DNA of 64,000 nt, taken from NCBI RefSeq assembly GCF_009792795.1, contig NZ_VKHQ01000002.1, positions 186,001 to 250,000 of the forward strand. Reading direction: 5' to 3'. The DNA comes from Cognatiluteimonas profundi. Lineage in GTDB: Bacteria; Pseudomonadota; Gammaproteobacteria; Xanthomonadales; Xanthomonadaceae. This document shows, piece by piece, positions 57,972 to 64,000 of this stretch; position 1 is the first letter of the stretch; each line of letters starts with the position of its first letter. Under the pieces are notes generated by a model that searched no databases, was not told where the DNA came from, and saw nothing but the letters and a program-made list of their open reading frames with translations. Made by a program: the position numbers and the translations under genes.

Positions 57972-59171
57972 TCACGCGTCCGCGGAGGCCGCGGCCTTCA
58001 GCGCAGTCACCGCAGGCAACTCCTTGCCTTCGAGGAACTCCAGGAACGCACCGCCGCCGGTGGAGATGTAGCTGACCTTGTCGGCGATTCCATACTTGTC
58101 GACCGCCGCGAGCGTGTCGCCACCGCCTGCGATCGAAAACGCGTCGGATGCCGCGATGGCATGGGCGAGCGTTTCGGTACCGCGGCCGAAGGCGTCGAAC
58201 TCGAACACGCCGACTGGACCATTCCAGACCACGGTGCCGGCGCGCTGGATCAGCGCGGCGTAGCGCTGCGCGGTCTGCGGGCCGATGTCCAGGATCATGT
58301 CGTCGCCACCCACCGCATCGACCGGCTTCACGGTCGCCGGCGCATCGGCGGCGAAACGTGGCGCGACGACGACATCGGTCGGCACCGGGATGTCGGCTCC
58401 GCGCGCCCTGGCGTCACGCATGATCTGCCGGGCGGTGTCGAGCAGGTCGTGTTCCACCAGCGACTTGCCGACGTCGAATCCCCCGGCGGCGATGAAGGTG
58501 TTGGCGATGCCGCCACCGACGATCAATTGATCGACCTTGCCGACCAGCGAGGACAGCAGTTCCAGCTTGGTGCTGACCTTGGAACCGGCGACGATTGCGA
58601 GCAGCGGCCGGGCCGGCGCATCGAGCGCCTTCGACAAGGCATCGAGCTCGGCCATCAGCAAGGGTCCGCCGCATGCCTTTGCCGCGAAACGGATCACGCC
58701 ATGGGTGGACGCCTGCGCGCGATGCGCGGTGCCGAATGCATCCATGACGAAGATGTCGCACAACGCCGCGTAGCGTTTCGCCAGCGCTTCGTCGTCGCCC
58801 TTTTCACCGACATTCATCCGGCAGTTTTCCAGCAGCACCAACTGGCCCGGCTGGACCTGCACGCCATCCAGGTAATCGCGCAGCAGCGGCACGTCGCGGC
58901 CGAGCAGTTCCGACAGGCGCGCCGCCACCGGCGCCAGCGAGTCCGCATCGCTCCAGACGCCTTCCTTGGGCCGTCCGAGGTGCGACATCACCATCACGGC
59001 CGCGCCGCGTTCCAGCGCCAGGCGCAACGTCGGCAATGCGGCGTCGATGCGCTGCCCGGAGGTGATGCGCGGCGGCTGCCCATCGACGCGCTCGACCGGC
59101 ACGTTGAGGTCCTCGCGGATCAGCACGCGCTTGCCGGCGAGGTCGAGATCGGTCATGCGAAGAATGGACAT
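57972..59171 (-). CDS. pgk: Phosphoglycerate kinase
   Basis: 399 residues. [76 protein letters not shown] and [13 protein letters not shown] are canonical. It makes ATP from 1,3-bisphosphoglycerate. ATG 59171 with GAAGG upstream is preferred over ATG 59183. It lies 102 bp downstream of the truncated haemoglobin gene. Confidence 0.97.
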   Translation of the reverse strand: MSILRMTDLDLAGKRVLIREDLNVPVERVDGQPPRITSGQRIDAALPTLRLALERGAAVMVMSHLGRPKEGVWSDADSLAPVAARLSELLGRDVPLLRDYLDGVQVQPGQLVLLENCRMNVGEKGDDEALAKRYAALCDIFVMDAFGTAHRAQASTHGVIRFAAKACGGPLLMAELDALSKALDAPARPLLAIVAGSKVSTKLELLSSLVGKVDQLIVGGGIANTFIAAGGFDVGKSLVEHDLLDTARQIMRDARARGADIPVPTDVVVAPRFAADAPATVKPVDAVGGDDMILDIGPQTAQRYAALIQRAGTVVWNGPVGVFEFDAFGRGTETLAHAIAASDAFSIAGGGDTLAAVDKYGIADKVSYISTGGGAFLEFLEGKELPAVTALKAAASADA

Positions 59172-59273
59172 GGCGCCTTCCATGGTGGGTAGCCGTCCAT
59201 TGTCCGGGCGCGGGCGGTCCGGTTCAAACCGGCAGCAACTGCCCGATTTGCCGTTGCTGTACCGCCCGATCCA

Positions 59274-59711
59274 TCAAAGGCGCCCCGGCCTGCGTCCGGG
59301 GGCCAGCAGGCTGGCGGTCGTCACCTGCACGTTCAGTCCAAGGCCATCATGCAGGCTGCGTCCTATCCGGCTCGCAAGTTCCTGGAACAACTCCGCATGC
59401 GCCGGGGCCAGGACGGCATCCGCGGTCTCACCCCACAGGCGCAGCCAATGGTCGAAATGCTGGCTGCGGATCGGGTGCGGCCGGTGCGCGCCCATCGGGT
59501 TGCCGCGGTAGGTGCCGGCACGCAGCGCCACCGATGACCAGAACGACACGAGCGTGCGCTTATGTGCGGGCCAGTCGTGCACCGCTGCGCCGAATACGGG
59601 ACCCAGGACCGGGTCGACGCGGACGCGGTCGTAGAAGCGATCGACCAGGCGCTCGATGTCGTCCGCACTCAATTCCGCGGCGGGCGCGGTCGCTGCAGTC
59701 TTGTCATCCAT
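59274..59711 (-). CDS. Group III truncated haemoglobin
   Basis: 145 residues. SADDIERLVDRFYDRVRVDPVLGPVF with Tyr27 at the B10 position, HDWPAHKRTLVSFWSSVAL, and RSQHFDHWLRLW with proximal His85 match the group III (Ctb-like) truncated globins. These bind oxygen or NO in the cytoplasm, in Campylobacter with NO-linked control. The ATG is 6 nt after a GATACT hexamer with no Shine-Dalgarno, so a leaderless start is probable. It shares a control region with fdxA. Confidence 0.92.
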   Translation of the reverse strand: MDDKTAATAPAAELSADDIERLVDRFYDRVRVDPVLGPVFGAAVHDWPAHKRTLVSFWSSVALRAGTYRGNPMGAHRPHPIRSQHFDHWLRLWGETADAVLAPAHAELFQELASRIGRSLHDGLGLNVQVTTASLLAPGRRPGRL

Positions 59712-59717
59712 GGACCG

Positions 59718-59787
59718 AGTATCGGCAACCGGGCACCGCCCGGCCTTGACCCATGTCAGTGAAAGCTCCTTTCACGCGCGCGATACT
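59718..59787. promoter_or_regulatory. Symmetric divergent promoter region with shared FNR/DNR-like operator
   Basis: The dyad TTGAC-N4-GTCAG (59746-59759) matches the FNR/DNR-type consensus at 7 of 10 positions. Identical GATACT -10 hexamers lie at 59718-59723 on the minus strand and 59782-59787 on the plus strand, each 29.5 bp from the dyad centre. The dyad is thus at -41.5 for both predicted starts, the class II activator position. Confidence 0.6.
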
Positions 59788-59815
59788 GGCGAGCCCCCCG
59801 CACCGCCGCAGGCGC

Positions 59816-60139
59816 ATGACCCACGTCGTCACCGAGAACTGCATCAACTGCAAACACACCGATTGCGTGGAGGTGTGTCCGGTGGACTGCTTCCACGAGG
59901 GCCCGAATTTCCTGGTCATCGATCCGGTGGAGTGCATCGACTGCACCTTGTGCGTCGAGGAATGCCCGGTGGGTGCGATCTTCGCCGAGGACGACGTGCC
60001 CGGTGGGCAGGAGCCATTCCTCGCGATCAATGCCGAACTCGCCCCGCTGTGGCCGGTGCTGACCCGGCGAAAGCCGGCATTGCCCGACGCGGCGCAATGG
60101 GACGGCGTGCCCGACAAGCTGCCCTTGCTGGAGCGCTGA
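59816..60139 (+). CDS. fdxA: 7Fe-8S type ferredoxin (FdxA family)
   Basis: 107 residues. The Cys pattern is C9, C12, C17, C21, C25 ([17 protein letters not shown]) and C40, C43, C46, C50 ([12 protein letters not shown]), which fits the Azotobacter FdI-like [3Fe-4S]/[4Fe-4S] ferredoxins. The C-terminal tail is the long FdxA type. ATG 59816 (MTHVVTEN) matches the family start; the frame is open to 59753. Low-potential electron carrier; partner unknown. Confidence 0.94.
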   Translation: MTHVVTENCINCKHTDCVEVCPVDCFHEGPNFLVIDPVECIDCTLCVEECPVGAIFAEDDVPGGQEPFLAINAELAPLWPVLTRRKPALPDAAQWDGVPDKLPLLER

Positions 60140-60155
60140 CGCCCCGCCATCGCGC

Positions 60156-60161
60156 TAAGCT
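60156..60161 (+). promoter_or_regulatory. Putative -10 for the glycosyltransferase gene
   Basis: TAAGCT, 29 nt before the ATG, with GGGGAGG in the leader. Confidence 0.3.
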
Positions 60162-60190
60162 CCTACCCGCTCCGGGGAGGGGGCAGGCCC

Positions 60191-61705
60191 ATGGCAAGCC
60201 CACGCACGAACAATCGACCCGGCGATCTGGCCATCCTGCTGGCGCTGGCGCTGGCACGGCTGCTGCTGCATGTCGCGCTCAACGGCCGGTACGGATTCCA
60301 CCGTGACGAACTGGCGGTGCTCGACGACGCCCGCAACCTCGCCTGGGGCTATGTCGCCTATCCGCCGCTGACGCCGGCGCTTGGGCGACTCGAACTGCTG
60401 TTGTTCGGGACCTCGCTGGGCGGCTTCCGGTTCTTCGCCGCCCTGGCGCAGTGCGCGGCGATGGTGCTGGCCGGACTGATCGCGCGGGAACTCGGCGGTC
60501 GACGCAGCGCGCAGCTGATCGCGGCACTCGCGGTTGCGGCGACACCGTTCTCGCTGCTGACAGCGAGCGAGTTCATGTACACCGCCTTCGATCACCTGTG
60601 GTGGGTCCTGCTGGCGTGGATGGTCCTGCGCTTGGTGAATCGCAATGATCCGCGCTGGTGGCTGGGGATCGGGCTGGTCATCGGCCTTGGAATGATGACG
60701 CGCTACACGATGCTGTTCTGCGTGGCAGGGCTGGTTGTGGGCGTGCTGGCGACGCCCTTGCGGCGGCAGCTCGCGAGCCCCTGGCCATGGCTTGGCGCAG
60801 GGCTGTCGCTGCTGGTCTTCCTGCCCAACGGGTTGTGGCAGTTCGACCATGGCTTCCTCGCATTGGACTTCCTGCAGTCGATCCACGCGCGTGACGTGGC
60901 CATCGGCCGCACCGACGGTTTCCTGCTCCAGCAGCTGTACGCGAGCACCGGTCCATTCCTGTTGCCGCTGTGGCTGGGCGGCCTGGGCTGGCTGGTGTTT
61001 GCGAAGGACGCCGCGCGCTACCGTCTGCTGGCGTGGTGGTACGCCGTGCCATTGCTGCTGTTCTGGCTGGCGAAGGGTCGCAGCTACTACCTCGCGCCGG
61101 CCTACCCGATGTTGCTCGCCGCGGGAGCTGTTGCCTGCGAGCGCTGGCTTGCAACCGTCCGCCCGCGCGCGGCGACCTGGCTCCGCGCCGCGATCGCGAC
61201 CGGACTGGCTTGCGCCTTCGTCATTGGCGTGGCCGTGGCGTTGCCGTGGGCTCCAGTGAACTCCACCGGCTGGCGCATCAGCCGCGCGGCGCACGACAAC
61301 TTCGCCGAGCAGGTCGGCTGGCCGGAGTACGTCACGCAGGTCGCCGACGTCTACCAGTCGCTGCCACCCGCGGAGCGCGCGCAGACCGGCATCTACGCCA
61401 ACAACTATGGCGAGGCCGGCGCCATCGACCTGTACGGACCGCGCCATGGACTGCCACGCGCGATCAGTCCGGTGAATTCCTTCTGGTTTCGCGGCTATGG
61501 CGCACGGCCACCGACGACGGTGATCGTGCTCGGCGACGATGCGCACGGCATGAGCGACACGCCGGCCGATTGCGCGCTCGCCACACGCTTCCGCAACCCG
61601 CAGCACGTCGAGAACGAGGAAACCTCGCACCCGGATATCTACATCTGCCGCGACCTGCGCGTGCCGTGGTCGAAATTGTGGCCTGCGCGGCCGTCGTTCG
61701 GCTGA
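60191..61705 (+). CDS. GT39-family (ArnT/PMT-like) membrane glycosyltransferase
   Basis: 504 residues, ten or more hydrophobic helices. The first periplasmic loop reads YGFHRDELAVLDDARNLAWGYVAYPPLTPALGRLE with the acidic residue pair conserved in GT39/GT83 enzymes that use polyprenyl-phosphate sugars. A C-terminal periplasmic domain of about 120 residues contains GIYANNYGEAGAIDLYGPRHGLP. Transfers a sugar to a protein or lipid; acceptor unknown. It interrupts the gapA-pgk order. Confidence 0.85.
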   Translation: MASPRTNNRPGDLAILLALALARLLLHVALNGRYGFHRDELAVLDDARNLAWGYVAYPPLTPALGRLELLLFGTSLGGFRFFAALAQCAAMVLAGLIARELGGRRSAQLIAALAVAATPFSLLTASEFMYTAFDHLWWVLLAWMVLRLVNRNDPRWWLGIGLVIGLGMMTRYTMLFCVAGLVVGVLATPLRRQLASPWPWLGAGLSLLVFLPNGLWQFDHGFLALDFLQSIHARDVAIGRTDGFLLQQLYASTGPFLLPLWLGGLGWLVFAKDAARYRLLAWWYAVPLLLFWLAKGRSYYLAPAYPMLLAAGAVACERWLATVRPRAATWLRAAIATGLACAFVIGVAVALPWAPVNSTGWRISRAAHDNFAEQVGWPEYVTQVADVYQSLPPAERAQTGIYANNYGEAGAIDLYGPRHGLPRAISPVNSFWFRGYGARPPTTVIVLGDDAHGMSDTPADCALATRFRNPQHVENEETSHPDIYICRDLRVPWSKLWPARPSFG

Positions 61706-61725
61706 CGCACGCGCGCCGCAGGAAA

Positions 61726-61749
61726 GAAGCCCCGCATCGGCGGGGCTTC
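61726..61749. terminator. Hairpin between the glycosyltransferase and gapA genes
   Basis: A 10-bp stem GAAGCCCCGC/GCGGGGCTTC with an ATCG loop. On the minus strand TTTCC follows, so it serves best as the gapA terminator. Confidence 0.75.
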
Positions 61750-61775
61750 GTGGTGGTCATTACGGTGCCGGGCGC

Positions 61776-62840
<1,065 letters not shown>

Positions 62841-62871
62841 ACGGTTCCCTGGTGATGGACCCACCCCGACG

Positions 62872-63702
62872 ATGCCCCGATTGCCCGTACTGCTGCTCCT
62901 GCTCGTCCTGAGCCCCGCCGCCATGGCCTGGAGCGCCCTGGGCCATCGCCTGGTCGGCGACCTCGCGCAGCGCCACGTCCGGCCCGGTACCAGGAGCCAG
63001 ATCCAGCTGCTGCTGGCGGGCGAACGCGACCCCACGCTGGCGGGAATCGCCCAGTGGGCCGACGACCTGCGCTACAGCGACACCTCCCGTTTCAGGGCGA
63101 CGTCGCGCTGGCACTACATCTCCATGGACGACGGCTGCCGCTACGATCCGCCGCGCGATTGCCCCGATGGCAACTGCGTGATCGGGGCGATCCGGGCGCA
63201 ACGCAGCATTCTTGCCGATGCGTCCGCGGCGCCGCAGTCGCGCCGCGACGCACTGAAATTCCTCGTGCACCTGGTCGCGGACGCGCACCAGCCGCTGCAT
63301 GCGGGTGGCCACCGCGACAAGGGCGGCAACCGGTTCCAGGTCAACCTGCGCACCGACCATGTGCCGCCGCCGTTCCTGCACGAGCGCTACGTCGACGGGG
63401 TGCTGGGCACCAACCTGCACGCGATCTGGGATTACGACGTGCTGGCCTCCGCTGGCCTGGGCGAGCGCCCGTATGCCGATCGGCTCGCCGCCGCGCCCTG
63501 GCCGCCGGTCGCGGCCGCGAATGCGAATCCCGCGGTCTGGGCAGGCGAGTCCTGTCGACTGGTCGACGCCCGCGCGTTGTATCCGGCCGCGCACGCCATG
63601 GACAGCCGCTATCTGATCGCGCAACGCCCGCTGGCCGAATTGCGCATCCGCCAGGCGGCGTACCGGCTGGCGGCATTGCTCGACGACGCGCTCGACCACT
63701 GA
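62872..63702 (+). CDS. Secreted S1/P1-type nuclease
   Basis: 276 residues. Signal peptide (LPVLLLLLVLSPAAMA) with predicted cleavage just before Trp20, whose free N-terminus is a zinc ligand in this family. WSALGHRLVGDLAQ, ADDLRY, WHYISMD, FLVHLVADAHQPLHAG, GNRFQVNL, NLHAIWDYDVL supply the His/Asp ligands of the trinuclear zinc site. It degrades single-stranded nucleic acid in the periplasm or medium. Divergent from gapA. Confidence 0.94.
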   Translation: MPRLPVLLLLLVLSPAAMAWSALGHRLVGDLAQRHVRPGTRSQIQLLLAGERDPTLAGIAQWADDLRYSDTSRFRATSRWHYISMDDGCRYDPPRDCPDGNCVIGAIRAQRSILADASAAPQSRRDALKFLVHLVADAHQPLHAGGHRDKGGNRFQVNLRTDHVPPPFLHERYVDGVLGTNLHAIWDYDVLASAGLGERPYADRLAAAPWPPVAAANANPAVWAGESCRLVDARALYPAAHAMDSRYLIAQRPLAELRIRQAAYRLAALLDDALDH

Positions 63703-63730
63703 GTCGCGCGCAAGTCGGCATCCTTTGCCG

Positions 63731-64000
63731 TCAGCGCGGCAGGTGCTGGCGCGTCCAGCGGACGATGTCCGTCGCCGACATCGCGCCGGGCTGTCGCGCC
63801 AGTTCGTGACCGCCAACGAACAACGCGAGCGTGGGAATGCTGCGGATCCCGAATCGCTGGCCCAGTGCCGGTTCGGCCTCGGTATCGACCTTCGCCAGCC
63901 GCACGTCGGGTTGCAGCTGCACCGCTGCCTTCTCGAACTCCGGCGCCATCATCCTGCAGGGCCCGCACCACGGCGCCCAGAAATCCACCAGCAGCGGCAG
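63731..64000 (-). CDS. Thioredoxin-fold protein, 5' truncated
   Basis: The visible part of about 90 residues contains FWAPWCGPCRMMAPEF (WCGPC redox motif), KVDTEAEPALGQRFGIRSIPTLALF with the cis-Pro and a C-terminal helix. The frame is open to the window edge, so the N-terminus is missing. Both thioredoxin TrxC and TrxA-like proteins fit; the zinc-binding N-terminus that would settle it is outside. Confidence 0.9.
   Translation of the reverse strand: MPLLVDFWAPWCGPCRMMAPEFEKAAVQLQPDVRLAKVDTEAEPALGQRFGIRSIPTLALFVGGHELARQPGAMSATDIVRWTRQHLPR

Noticed and set aside
59740..59765. Clp/CRP-type site (TGTGA-N6-TCACA) in the trHb-fdxA gap
   Set aside because: The half-sites fit TTGA(C)/(G)TCA with 4-bp spacing, the FNR/DNR type, better than the CRP type.

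Overview
The window is GC-rich, densely packed bacterial chromosome, mostly conserved housekeeping genes with a few accessory insertions. Gene content and architecture point to a gammaproteobacterium of the Xanthomonadaceae/Lysobacteraceae (Lysobacter/Luteimonas-like). The indicators are a yybP-ykoY manganese riboswitch before an MntX-type exporter, a SAH riboswitch before ahcY-metF, an EstA-type GDSL autotransporter, thiS-thiG-trmB, a gap/pgk/pyk/fba cluster, and several genes that look leaderless. The genus is an inference; no rRNA is present. I see no prophage, insertion sequence, integron or CRISPR array.

Layout. 1-8.5 kb: 3' part of a GMC oxidoreductase, a very large membrane-bound GGDEF-EAL c-di-GMP protein, and divergent from it an SGNH-like/MBOAT pair that looks like a cell-surface O-acylation module. 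8.5-12.7 kb: LemA plus an M48 protease, separated by an intergenic repeat, then a secreted serine beta-lactamase-like hydrolase. 13-14.3 kb: a Lys/Ala histone H1-like protein, preceded by a promoter-to-terminator unit of about 177 nt that looks like a small RNA or an attenuated leader. 14.3-19.8 kb, minus strand: gcvT-gcvH-gcvPA, NfeD/SPFH, and an aldo/keto reductase. 19.9-24.3 kb: Mn riboswitch and MntX-type exporter, a degenerate GGDEF protein, dusB, metK. 24.4-35.2 kb: an unusual zinc-ribbon SDR, a LolA-like protein and a sortilin-like Asp-box protein lying between metK and the SAH-riboswitch-controlled ahcY-metF, then two tandem secreted paralogues and ilvE. 35.2-41 kb: a two-component system, rimB-rimK, tRNA-Gly(CCC), estA. 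41-48.5 kb: thiS-thiG-trmB, an SLC13/DASS transporter, a Rieske protein, an FAH-family enzyme, mscL, and two overlapping methyltransferase genes. 48.5-54.5 kb: RND efflux pair, cysteine synthase, macrodomain protein. 54.6-62.8 kb, minus strand: gapA, pgk, pyk and fba, with a truncated haemoglobin, ferredoxin and membrane glycosyltransferase inserted between gapA and pgk. The window ends with a secreted S1/P1 nuclease and the 3' part of a thioredoxin.

How the genes fit together. metK, ahcY and metF form most of the activated methyl cycle, and the SAH riboswitch links hydrolase expression to the toxic by-product. The gcv genes feed one-carbon units into the folate pool that MetF reduces. The minus-strand glycolytic genes cover the aldolase, GAPDH, PGK and PK steps.

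The most interesting signals are regulatory. First, a single FNR/DNR-like dyad between the truncated haemoglobin and ferredoxin genes is flanked at exactly equal distance by two identical GATACT -10 hexamers, placing it at -41.5 for both divergent promoters. Second, the RNA unit at about 13.65-13.86 kb has a consensus -35, 17-bp spacing and a strong intrinsic terminator. Third, several start codons (dusB, thiS, thiG, truncated haemoglobin) lie exactly 6 nt after a -10-like hexamer with no Shine-Dalgarno sequence.
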